Shown: positions 27,327 to 34,082 of the stretch, piece after piece
How the letters are laid out: each line of letters begins with the position of its first letter
How positions within the stretch are numbered: the first letter of the stretch is position 1
Assembly: GCF_008123965.1 (NCBI RefSeq)
Contig: NZ_VSTH01000111.1
Coordinates: 1 to 34,082 of the forward strand
Source of the DNA: Bradyrhizobium hipponense
GTDB lineage: Bacteria > Pseudomonadota > Alphaproteobacteria > Rhizobiales > Xanthobacteraceae
Reading direction: 5' to 3'
Length of the DNA: 34,082 bases
The notes under the pieces: model-generated
The model's input: the letters and a program-made list of their open reading frames with translations, nothing else
What the model was told of the DNA's origin: nothing
Databases searched by the model: none
Position numbers and translations under genes: made by a program

Positions 27327-27453
27327 CGTCATGGCCGGGCTTGTCCCGGCCATCCACGTCTTGCCACACGGCACAAAGAACGTGGATGCCCGGGCCTTCG
27401 CCTCGCAGAAGCGGCTTCGGCCGCGCAGGCGGGACAAGCCCGGGCAAGACGAC
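27327..27453. repeat. Intergenic palindromic repeat (CCGGGCTTGTCCCGG family), copy 2, interrupted
   Basis: Matches the element at 10352-10438: ATGGCCGGGCTTGTCCCGG at the left and GAACGTGGATGCCCGGG on the right. Here the right-hand GCCCGGG...ACAAGCCCGGGC palindrome is split by 39 extra bases (27395-27433), with CGGG repeated at both edges of the extra segment. Confidence 0.8.
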
Positions 27454-27695
27454 CTCCGTAGGGTCGAGCACGCAAAATTGCTCCGAGGACAGGCCATGCC
27501 GGATATGAGGGATTCCGTCGGCAAAGTTTCGGAATATTGCGTGGAATCGTGCCGCGAAACGCTCGTTTTCGTAAACTTTTCCGGGATCGGGCCGAAGTTT
27601 CTTGCGATGCAGCGGCGCACGTTTTAGGGTGGTTCATTCCCACAATCAGAGTCGTGAAGGCCTCAAGGGTTCACGACGCTCGCCAGGAGATGATG

Positions 27696-28898
27696 ATGTC
27701 CTTCCTTGCTGCTGCGCTCGACCGTGTGAAGCCGTCCGCGACCATCGCGGTCACGGACAAAGCACGCGCGCTGAAAGCGGCGGGCCGCAACGTCATCGGC
27801 CTCGGCGCCGGCGAGCCGGACTTCGACACGCCCGCCAACATCAAGCTCGCGGCGATCCATGCCATCGAGGCCGGCAAGACCAAGTACACCGCGGTCGACG
27901 GCATCCCCGAGCTTAAGGAAGCGATCATCGCGAAGTTTCAGCGCGAGAACGGCGTCGCCTACAAGCCGAACCAGATCATCGTCGGCACCGGCGGCAAGCA
28001 GGTGCTTTACAACGCGCTGATGGCGACCATCAATCCGGGCGACGAGGTGATCATCCCCGCGCCCTACTGGGTCAGCTATCCCGAGATGGTGGCGCTCGCC
28101 GGCGGCGAGCCGGTGCCGGTGGTCTGCACCGCCGCAACCGGCTTCAAGCTCCAGGCCGAGGCGCTCGAGCGCGCGATCACGCCCAAGACCAAATGGGTGA
28201 TCCTGTGCTCGCCGTCGAACCCGACCGGCGCGGCCTATACGCGCGCCGAGCTGAAGGCGCTCACCGACGTCTTGGTCAGGCATCCGCACGTCTGGGTCAT
28301 GACCGACGACATGTACGAACACCTCGTCTATGACGATTTCCAGTTCACCACGGTGGCGCAGGTCGAGCCGAAACTCTACGACCGCACGCTCACCGTGAAC
28401 GGCGTCTCCAAGGCCTATTGCATGACCGGCTGGCGCATCGGTTATGCCGGCGGCCCGGCCCAGCTCATCAAGGCGATGGCGACGATCCAATCGCAGTCCA
28501 CCTCGAACCCGAGCTCGATCTCGCAGTGGGCGGCGGTGGAAGCGCTGAGCGGCCCGCAGGACTTCATTCCTGCCAACAACAAGGTGTTCAAGGAGCGCCG
28601 CGACCTCGTCGTCTCCATGCTGAACCAGGCCAAGGGCATCGAGTGCCCGCGGCCGGAAGGCGCGTTCTACGTCTATCCGTCCTGCGCCGGCACGATCGGC
28701 AAGACCGCGCCATCGGGCAAGGTGATCAGCAACGACGAGGAGTTCGTCACCGAGCTGCTGGAGACCGAAGGCGTCGCCGTGGTGCAGGGTTCGGCCTTCG
28801 GCCTCGGCCCGGCCTTCCGCATCTCCTATGCAACCGCCACCTCCGACCTCGAAGATGCCTGCAAGCGCATCCAGCGCTTCTGCGGCAATCTGCGCTGA
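27696..28898 (+). CDS. aspC: Aspartate aminotransferase (class I/II, PLP-dependent)
   Basis: 400 residues from the third of three consecutive ATG codons, 6 nt after AGGAG (27685-27689). It exchanges the amino group between aspartate and 2-oxoglutarate using pyridoxal phosphate. Features: GLGAGEPDFDTP, YTAVDGIPELKEAI, GGKQVLYNAL, SPSNPTGAAY with the cofactor-contacting Asn, and GVSKAYCMTGWRIGY with the Schiff-base lysine Lys239. The sequence is typical of the class I subgroup Ib enzymes of alphaproteobacteria, some of which also act on prephenate. It appears monocistronic. Confidence 0.95.
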   Translation: MSFLAAALDRVKPSATIAVTDKARALKAAGRNVIGLGAGEPDFDTPANIKLAAIHAIEAGKTKYTAVDGIPELKEAIIAKFQRENGVAYKPNQIIVGTGGKQVLYNALMATINPGDEVIIPAPYWVSYPEMVALAGGEPVPVVCTAATGFKLQAEALERAITPKTKWVILCSPSNPTGAAYTRAELKALTDVLVRHPHVWVMTDDMYEHLVYDDFQFTTVAQVEPKLYDRTLTVNGVSKAYCMTGWRIGYAGGPAQLIKAMATIQSQSTSNPSSISQWAAVEALSGPQDFIPANNKVFKERRDLVVSMLNQAKGIECPRPEGAFYVYPSCAGTIGKTAPSGKVISNDEEFVTELLETEGVAVVQGSAFGLGPAFRISYATATSDLEDACKRIQRFCGNLR

Positions 28899-28939
28899 GC
28901 GCGTAACAACGAACCTGTCCTAGCACCGCACACGATGCA

Positions 28940-29137
28940 CCCCTCTCCCCTTGTGGGAGAGGGTGGATCGCCGCGAAGCGGCGAGCCGGGTGAGGGGTTC
29001 TCTCCGCGAGTCCTTCCGCCAGTCAAGTTGCGGAGAGAACCCCTCATCCGGCGCCATAGCCGAAGCTTCGCTTCGGCGTTCTTAAGAACGGCGCCCGAAG
29101 GCCGCCTATGCCACCTTCTCCCACAAGGGGAGAAGGG
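28940..29137. repeat. Large composite palindromic repeat (CTCTCCCC family)
   Basis: Outer arms of 27 bases (28940-28966 and 29111-29137) match at 25 positions when one is reversed and complemented. Inside are CGCCGCGAAGCGGCG, GGGGTTCTCTCCGCGA with GCGGAGAGAACCCC, and GAAGCTTCGCTTC hairpins. It fills most of the 363-bp gap between aspC and the DUF992 gene. The 120 bases after it must contain the DUF992 promoter. Confidence 0.85.
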
Positions 29138-29261
29138 AAGACAACGCACCAATTTGCTGCGCGCGATCTGGTGCCCCCCACACTCTTGTGGCATAGACCA
29201 TCGGCCGCCACGGGTAGGGCGTGCCTCTCTGCTCGCATCGCTTTCATCGCCGGAGACATTC

Positions 29262-29741
29262 ATGCGCCGTTCATTCCTCCTCGCCGGGCTCGCCGCCGCG
29301 AGTCTTGTTGCGTCGGTTGCCGGCGGCAGCGCACAGCAGCGGAGTGTCCAGGTCGGCGTGCTCGAATGCCGCGGCGGTGCCAGCGTCGGCTTCGTGGTGG
29401 GATCGGTGACCAATCTCGGCTGCGTGCTGCGCGTCAACGGCGTACCCGATGACCGTTATGTCGCGACGATCCGCAAGGTCGGCCTCGACATCGGCATCAC
29501 CCAGGAGACCGCGCTCGCCTGGGGCGTGTTCGCGCCGGTCGACCGGCTCGGACCGGGCGACCTCTCGGGCACCTATGCGGGTGCGCAAGGCAGCGCCTCG
29601 GTCGGCGTCGGCCTCGGCGGCAACGTGCTGGTCGGCGGCTCCAACAATTCCATCGCGCTCCAGCCGCTCAGCGTGCAGGGCCAGGTTGGCCTCAACGTCG
29701 CTGCCGGTCTGGAGAGCCTGGAACTCCGTCCGGGTCGTTGA
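29262..29741 (+). CDS. DUF992 domain-containing exported protein
   Basis: 159 residues from the ATG at 29262 with GGAG upstream; the frame is open further 5' through the repeat but that part is not protein-like. A Sec signal peptide is clear (MRRSFLLAGLAAASLVASVAG, cleavage near SAQ). The mature part fits DUF992: VQVGVLECRGGASVGFVVGS, LGCVLRVNG, ALAWGVFAP, LSGTYAGAQGSASVGVGLGG, VLVGGSNNSIALQPLSVQGQ, and a C-terminal GLNVAAGLESLELRP. A small periplasmic or surface beta-rich protein with two conserved cysteines, function unknown, common in rhizobia. Confidence 0.9.
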   Translation: MRRSFLLAGLAAASLVASVAGGSAQQRSVQVGVLECRGGASVGFVVGSVTNLGCVLRVNGVPDDRYVATIRKVGLDIGITQETALAWGVFAPVDRLGPGDLSGTYAGAQGSASVGVGLGGNVLVGGSNNSIALQPLSVQGQVGLNVAAGLESLELRPGR

Positions 29742-29947
29742 GATTCGGGGGAAGCGCCCTCTTCACCTCTCCCCGCCCGGGAAAAGGTGGAAACGCCCGG
29801 ATCGAGGTCGAACCCAATCTCAACCATCAAGACTTACTGAGGACGCACCGCAGCGACGTTTGATGCTTGCCAAACCTCAGGCACCGGCAGAGCATCCGTT
29901 GCTGCCGACCCAATCATGGGCCGAGCTCCATACCAAGGAGGCGGCGA
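29742..29947. other. Gap with a degenerate CTCTCCCC repeat remnant
   Basis: About 200 bases between the DUF992 and EF-G-like genes. Near its start is a partial repeat (CACCTCTCCCCGCCCGGGAA, 29763-29782, then AAGGTGG). The 3' end carries AAGGAGG, the ribosome binding site of the next gene. No small gene is evident. Confidence 0.5.
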
Positions 29948-31996
29948 ATGGGACAAGACGTCAGAAGTCCCCGAGGTCCACAGTGCATTGCGCTGGTGGG
30001 CCCTTTCCAAAGCGGTAAAACCACACTTCTTGAAGCAATACTGGCGCGAACGGGCGCAATCCCGCGCGCCGGCAGCGTCGACGCCGGAACCTCGGTCGGC
30101 GACGCCACGCCAGAGGCCCGTGATCACAAGATGACCGTCGGGCTGACCGCCGCCACCACGAGTTTCATGGGTGACAGCTACACCTTCCTCGATTGTCCGG
30201 GTTCCGTCGAGTTCGCCCACGACATGCGCGCCGCGCTGCCCGCGGTCGATGCCGCGGTCGTGGTCTGCGAGGCCGACGAGAAGAAGCTGCCGCAGCTTCA
30301 GATCATCCTGCGCGAGCTGGAGGAGCTGAAGATCCCCCGTTTCCTGTTCCTCAACAAGATCGACCGCGCCAACAAGCGCATCCGCGAGACGCTCGCAACG
30401 CTCCAGCCGGCCTCGCGCGTGCCGCTGGTGCTGCGCCAGATTCCGATCTGGAAGGACGAGTTGATCGAGGGCTTTGTCGATCTCGCGCTGGAGCGCGCCT
30501 TTGTCTATCGCGAGCACAAGGCCTCCGAGGTGATCGCGCTCCAAGGCGGCGATGTCGACCGCGAGAAGGAGGCCCGCTTCTCGATGCTGGAGAAGCTCGC
30601 CGACCACGACGACGCGCTGATGGAGCAATTGCTCGAAGACATCCAGCCGCCGCGCGATGCCGTGTTCGACGACCTCGCCCGCGAGCTGCGCGAAGGGCTG
30701 ATCTGTCCGGTGCTGCTCGGCGCGGCCGCGCGCGAAAACGGCGTGCTGCGCCTGATGAAGGCGCTGCGTCACGAGGCGCCCGGCATTGCCGAGACCGCAA
30801 AGCGCCTCGGCGTACCCAAAAGCAAGGACGCGCTTGGCTTTGTCTTCAAGACGCTGCATTCGCAGCACGGCGGAAAGCTGTCGCTGACGCGGCTGCTCGC
30901 CGGCCATCTCGACGACGGCGCGACGCTGCAATCATCGTCCGGCGGCACCAGCCGCATCTCCGGCATCCTCGCCGTCAACGGCGCCTACGACAGCAAGCGT
31001 GCTTCGGCGGAAGCCGGCGACACGGTGGCGCTCGGCAAGCTCGATCCGATCAAGACCGGCGACACGGTGTCGAGCGGCAAGACCCCGCCGGCCGCGCTCG
31101 CCGCTCTCGAGCCGACGCCGCCGGTGCTCGCGATCTCGATCGCGGCCCCCGATCGCAAGGACGACGTCAAGCTCGGCCAAGCGCTGGCGCGCCTGCACGA
31201 GGAGGATCCGTCGCTTGTCGTGGTCCAGAATGCAAAGACCCACGACACGGTACTCTGGGGGCAGGGCGAGATGCATTTGCGCGTCGCCAGCGAGCGATTG
31301 CGCGACCGCTTCGGCGTCAAGGTCACCTCGCATCCGCCCGCGATCGGCTATCAGGAGACCATCCGCAAGCCGATCGTCCAGCGCGGCCGTCACAAGAAGC
31401 AGTCCGGCGGCCACGGCCAGTTCGGCGACGTCGTGCTCGACATCAGGCCGCTGCCGCGCGGCGATGGTTTCAAGTTTGCCGAAAAGGTGGTCGGCGGCGC
31501 GGTGCCGCGCAACTATATCCCGGCGGTGGAAGAAGGCGTCATCGACGGATTGACGCGCGGTCCGCTCGGTTTCCCGGTCACCGATGTGGAGGTGACGCTG
31601 ACCGACGGCTCCTATCACAGCGTCGATTCCTCCGATCTCGCCTTCCGTACGGCGGCGCGGATCGGGCTCAATGAAGGCCTGCCGCAATGCCAGCCGGTGC
31701 TGCTGGAGCCGATCCATGTGGTCGAGATCGTCTGCCCGACCGATGCCACCGCCAAGGTCAACGCGATCCTGTCGGCGCGGCGCGGCCAGATCCTCGGCTT
31801 CGATACCCGCGACGGCTGGAGCGGCTGGGATTGCGTCCGCGCCTTGATGCCGGAAGCCGAGATCGGCGAACTCATCGTCGAGGTGCGTTCGGCCACGGCC
31901 GGCAGCGGCAGCTTCACCCGCCAGTTCGACCACATGGCCGAAGTGACCGGCCGCGCCGCTGACCAGATCATCGCCGCGCATCGCGTCGCAGCGTGA
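29948..31996 (+). CDS. Elongation factor G-like protein (EF-G paralogue with altered GTPase motifs)
   Basis: 682 residues from the ATG at 29948, with AAGGAGG ending 5 nt upstream. All five EF-G domains seem present: the GTPase domain (P-loop GPFQSGKT at 18-25, NKID at 136-139), domain II, domain III (GQGEMHLRVASERL), domain IV (QSGGHGQFGDVVLDI and YHSVDSSDLAF) and domain V (SARRGQILGFD). The switch motifs deviate: the canonical RGITI of switch I is replaced by DHKMTVG, and the DTPGH motif reads DCPGS, so the catalytic histidine is Ser86. That marks it as the EF-G-2-type paralogue, not the main translocase, which would be next to tufA and the ribosomal genes. Role unknown, perhaps a stress or recycling factor. 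Confidence 0.92.
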   Translation: MGQDVRSPRGPQCIALVGPFQSGKTTLLEAILARTGAIPRAGSVDAGTSVGDATPEARDHKMTVGLTAATTSFMGDSYTFLDCPGSVEFAHDMRAALPAVDAAVVVCEADEKKLPQLQIILRELEELKIPRFLFLNKIDRANKRIRETLATLQPASRVPLVLRQIPIWKDELIEGFVDLALERAFVYREHKASEVIALQGGDVDREKEARFSMLEKLADHDDALMEQLLEDIQPPRDAVFDDLARELREGLICPVLLGAAARENGVLRLMKALRHEAPGIAETAKRLGVPKSKDALGFVFKTLHSQHGGKLSLTRLLAGHLDDGATLQSSSGGTSRISGILAVNGAYDSKRASAEAGDTVALGKLDPIKTGDTVSSGKTPPAALAALEPTPPVLAISIAAPDRKDDVKLGQALARLHEEDPSLVVVQNAKTHDTVLWGQGEMHLRVASERLRDRFGVKVTSHPPAIGYQETIRKPIVQRGRHKKQSGGHGQFGDVVLDIRPLPRGDGFKFAEKVVGGAVPRNYIPAVEEGVIDGLTRGPLGFPVTDVEVTLTDGSYHSVDSSDLAFRTAARIGLNEGLPQCQPVLLEPIHVVEIVCPTDATAKVNAILSARRGQILGFDTRDGWSGWDCVRALMPEAEIGELIVEVRSATAGSGSFTRQFDHMAEVTGRAADQIIAAHRVAA

Positions 31997-32015
31997 GCTG
32001 TAAGGGAGGCGCCAC

Positions 32016-32064
32016 TCTCTCCCTCCCTCGCCCCGTTCTCACGGGGAGAGGGTGGGGTGAGGGG
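32016..32064. repeat. CTCTCCCC/GGGGAGAG palindromic repeat after the EF-G-like gene
   Basis: CTCTCCCTCCCTCGCCCCGT pairs with ACGGGGAGAGGGTGGGGTGA around TCTC, 20 nt after the EF-G-like stop. It could end that transcript. The remaining 250 bases before aroE hold no gene; short frames on either strand lack support. Confidence 0.75.
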
Positions 32065-32260
32065 CAGTCTCCGCGAATGCGGTCTGATTTGTGAGTCGAA
32101 TGCGCTAGACGGGCTTTCAAGTCGATTGGTCCTCCGCTCCAAGCAATAGCGCTTCATCACCGGGGCGTCGCCCGCCGTCCGCCGCGCGCGAAATATCGCG
32201 AGATCATCGCGCAGTGAGGGCTGGGGCGATGGTAGCCGTCTCTCTGCGGCGCTCGCGCGC

Positions 32261-32290
32261 TTGACAGAGCCGCCGGGACGCGAAATGGAT
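32261..32290 (+). promoter_or_regulatory. Possible promoter of aroE
   Basis: A consensus -35 hexamer TTGACA at 32261-32266 is followed after 17-18 bases by only a weak -10 match (AATGGA/ATGGAT, 32284-32290), about 27 nt before the aroE start. Good -35, poor -10. Confidence 0.3.
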
Positions 32291-32316
32291 CGCCTCGACA
32301 ACACCCCGAGGCAAGC

Positions 32317-33156
32317 ATGACCGTGACCAAGGCTCCCGCAGCCTGCCTGATCGGATGGCCGGCGGCGCATTCGCGCTCGCCGCTGATTCATCATTACTGG
32401 CTGCGCACCCTTGGGATCGCCGGCGGTTATGTCATCGAGGCGGTGCCGCCCGACGACTTACGCGATTTCGTGCTGCGGCTGTCGCTGCGCGGCTTCGTCG
32501 GCGCCAATGTCACCATCCCGCACAAGGAAGCCGTGCTCGCGCTGTCGACGCCCGATGCGCGCGCACAGGCCGTGGGCGCCGCCAACACGCTGTGGTTCGA
32601 GGCTGGTGAGCTGCGCTCGACCAACACCGACGTCGAGGGCTTCATCAACAATCTCGACGCCAGCGCGCCCGGCTGGGATCGGGCCGAAGAGGCGCTGGTG
32701 CTGGGGGCGGGCGGCTCCTCGCGTGCGGTCGTGTTCGGCCTGCTCGAGCGCGGCATTGGACGGGTGCATCTCGCCAACCGTACGATTGCCCGGGCCGAAG
32801 CGCTGGCAAGACAGTTCGGGTCGAACGTGCAGCCCATGACGTGGGACGGGATCAATGACGTGCTGCCGCGCGCAAAACTTCTCGTGAACACGACCGCGCT
32901 TGGCATGCACGGCCAGCCTCCACTCGATGTCGACGTGGCGCACCTGCCGCAAGCGTCCGTCGTCGCCGATCTCGTTTATGTTCCCCTGATCACGCCGCTG
33001 CTTGCAGCCGCAACGGCGCGCGGACTGCAGATCGCCGATGGGCTCGGCATGCTCTTGCACCAGGCGGTGCGCGGCTTCGAGCTGTGGTTCGGCGAGCGCC
33101 CCCAGGTGACGGCGGAACTGCGCGCGCTGGTCGAGGCCGATCTCACAAAATCTTGA
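32317..33156 (+). CDS. aroE: Shikimate dehydrogenase
   Basis: 279 residues, with GAGGC before the ATG. It reduces 3-dehydroshikimate to shikimate with NADPH in aromatic amino acid synthesis. The substrate-site motif HSRSP (Ser19, Ser21), VTIPHK with the catalytic Lys70, and NTDVEGF with the catalytic Asp105 are all present. The nucleotide fold has LVLGAGGSSRAVVFGL and then the NADP-phosphate-binding LANRT. The C-terminus has GLGMLLHQAVRGFELW, the family end motif. Genomes of this group often carry more than one AroE-like gene; whether this is the main copy cannot be seen, but all catalytic residues are intact. Confidence 0.95.
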   Translation: MTVTKAPAACLIGWPAAHSRSPLIHHYWLRTLGIAGGYVIEAVPPDDLRDFVLRLSLRGFVGANVTIPHKEAVLALSTPDARAQAVGAANTLWFEAGELRSTNTDVEGFINNLDASAPGWDRAEEALVLGAGGSSRAVVFGLLERGIGRVHLANRTIARAEALARQFGSNVQPMTWDGINDVLPRAKLLVNTTALGMHGQPPLDVDVAHLPQASVVADLVYVPLITPLLAAATARGLQIADGLGMLLHQAVRGFELWFGERPQVTAELRALVEADLTKS

Positions 33157-33169
33157 AAGAATAGCGCTG

Positions 33170-33210
33170 GGTCTCCGGAGTTCTCCCTCCGTGAGGACAA
33201 TCCGGAGACC
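33170..33210 (+). promoter_or_regulatory. Perfect hairpin overlapping the ribosome binding site of the next gene
   Basis: GGTCTCCGGA (33170-33179) and TCCGGAGACC (33201-33210) form a 10-bp perfect stem with a 21-nt loop, 14 nt after the aroE stop. The right arm contains the GGAG ribosome binding site (33204-33207) of the gene starting at 33214. It could terminate aroE, hide the ribosome binding site, or be a protein-binding operator. Confidence 0.55.
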
Positions 33211-33213
33211 GTC

Positions 33214-33840
33214 ATGTCTGTTCAACGTGCAACTTTCACACGTCCACTGATCGCCGTCGCGATGGTGGCCGTCTCGACCCTCTATGCCTTCGCGCAAAGG
33301 GCGCCGGTGCCGACGCGCGTGCGCGGCACGATCGAAACCGTCGATAGCGACACGATGCAGGTCAAGTCGCGCAGCGGCGAAGACGTCAAGCTCCGCATCG
33401 CGCCCGACATACGCGTGTCCGGTATTGCGAAGACTTCGCTTGCCGACATCAAGCCGGGTTCGTTCATCGGTGCGACCACCGTGCCGGGCCCGGGCGGCGG
33501 CGAGAACGCCGTCGAGGTCCACGTATTTCCGGAGAGCATGCGGGGCACCGGCGAAGGCTCGCGGCCCTATGATTTGAAGCCGAACTCCAGCATGACCAAT
33601 GCCACCGTCGCCGACAGCGTGGTCGGCAATGACGGCCACACCCTGCTCGTCAAGTACAAGGACGGCGAGAAGAAGGTGTTCGTCGCCGACAACACGCCGG
33701 TGGTGACTTTCGTGCCCGGCGACAAATCCGACCTCAAGACCGGCGCCAAGGTCATCGCCTTCGTCAAGCCGCTGCCGGACGGCTCACTCGAAGCCGATCG
33801 CGTCAGCGTCGGCCGCGACGGCCTGACGCCGCCGATGTGA
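33214..33840 (+). CDS. Exported DUF5666-like protein
   Basis: 208 residues with a Sec signal peptide (residues 1-28, TRPLIAVAMVAVSTLYAFA then Q). The mature protein contains two similar beta-rich units: VRGTIETVDSDTMQVKSRSG...VKLRI with DIKPGSFIGATTV, and a second with HTLLVKYKDGEKKVFVAD... FVPGDKSDLKTGAKVIAFV. This repeated OB-like pattern resembles DUF5666-type and similar metal-independent periplasmic domains. Function unknown. A hairpin covers its ribosome binding site. It may be cotranscribed with aroE, though the intervening hairpin could separate them. Confidence 0.8.
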   Translation: MSVQRATFTRPLIAVAMVAVSTLYAFAQRAPVPTRVRGTIETVDSDTMQVKSRSGEDVKLRIAPDIRVSGIAKTSLADIKPGSFIGATTVPGPGGGENAVEVHVFPESMRGTGEGSRPYDLKPNSSMTNATVADSVVGNDGHTLLVKYKDGEKKVFVADNTPVVTFVPGDKSDLKTGAKVIAFVKPLPDGSLEADRVSVGRDGLTPPM

Positions 33841-33980
33841 TGCGGGCGAATTTGGTGTGCAACTGTCGCAACAATTTCAGTGGTCGTCTCGGACAGGCTC
33901 GCGACAACGCTGCCCATTATCGGGAGCTGCGCTTGTCCGGGACGACGATTGAGATTGCGGAGGTTTCGAGCGTCTCAAAA

Positions 33981-34073
33981 TCGTAGGGTGGGCAAAGGCG
34001 CACTTGCGCCGTGCCCACCATCGATCCGCAAGCCACGCAAAGTGGTGGGCACGCTCCGCTTGGCCCACCCTTG
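33981..34073. repeat. GTAGGGTGGGC palindromic repeat, copy 2
   Basis: TCGTAGGGTGGGCAAAGGCG at the left and GCTTGGCCCACCCTTGTA at the right form imperfect outer arms, with an inner perfect 10-bp pair GTGCCCACCA (34011-34020) and TGGTGGGCAC (34043-34052). Same family as 10453-10556, with the left 35 bases nearly identical. It follows the exported protein and a 140-bp gap in which I see nothing else. Confidence 0.85.
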
Positions 34074-34082
34074 TATTAGCGC

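Noticed and set aside
27331..27627. A plus-strand frame beginning MAGLVPAIHV
   Set aside because: This start is the usual mistranslation of the CCGGGCTTGTCCCGG repeat. The last 43 codons (from 27496) look slightly more protein-like but lack a good ribosome binding site.
30193..31674. A 493-codon frame overlapping the EF-G-like gene in another phase
   Set aside because: Arg/Ala-rich shadow of the EF-G-like gene, whose domains are intact in the other frame.

Overview
This window reads as a chromosomal segment of a high-GC alphaproteobacterium, most likely Bradyrhizobium or a close relative. The grounds are the codon and amino-acid style of the proteins and the many GC-rich palindromic repeats of types known from Bradyrhizobium intergenic DNA (arms such as GTCATTCCGGGG, CGTCATTGCGAG, GTAGGGTGGGC and CCGGGCTTGTCCCGG). 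I see no rRNA, tRNA, CRISPR array, transposase, integrase or phage gene. The species call is from recognition, not from a database search.

Layout. At 0.2-4.5 kb are a membrane- or Tat-associated amidohydrolase (minus strand), an L,D-transpeptidase and a cytochrome P450. At 4.6-10.1 kb is a tight plus-strand sulfonate-utilisation operon: two paralogous substrate-binding proteins, the FMNH2-dependent monooxygenase SsuD, the permease SsuC, the ATPase SsuB and a flavin reductase. SsuA2-SsuD and SsuD-SsuC are joined by ATGA stop/start overlaps. At 10.1-17 kb are a small membrane protein, an M20 metallopeptidase, an NTF2-like protein, a three-helix membrane protein, UvrB with long extra tails, and two small conserved-looking proteins.

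At 17.2-20.3 kb a LysR regulator lies divergent to a TauE/SafE exporter coupled to a 76-residue protein, followed by a glutathione S-transferase. At 20.4-24.0 kb are a CWC-type cysteine-rich protein, a DUF1800-DUF1501 gene pair and an IsdG-like haem-degrading monooxygenase. At 24.2-27.1 kb, on the minus strand, are a GNAT acetyltransferase, a membrane PAS protein, two single-helix proteins of 51 and 58 residues and a second GST. At 27.7-33.9 kb are aspartate aminotransferase, a DUF992 exported protein, an EF-G paralogue with altered switch motifs, shikimate dehydrogenase and an exported DUF5666-like protein.

How the genes work together. The ssu operon imports organosulfonates, and SsuD with the flavin reductase releases sulfite. 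The TauE-type exporter 9 kb away could relieve excess sulfite, but that link is inference. The rest are mostly single housekeeping or accessory genes separated by palindromic repeats, many lying just after stop codons where they may end transcription.

The most interesting signals are: two palindromic repeats read in frame inside uvrB; the tandem SsuA paralogues with different export signals (Tat-like versus Sec-like); the EF-G paralogue lacking the catalytic histidine; a perfect 10-bp hairpin covering the ribosome binding site of the last gene; and two very short membrane genes. I did not find a clearly new multi-gene defence or biosynthetic system here.
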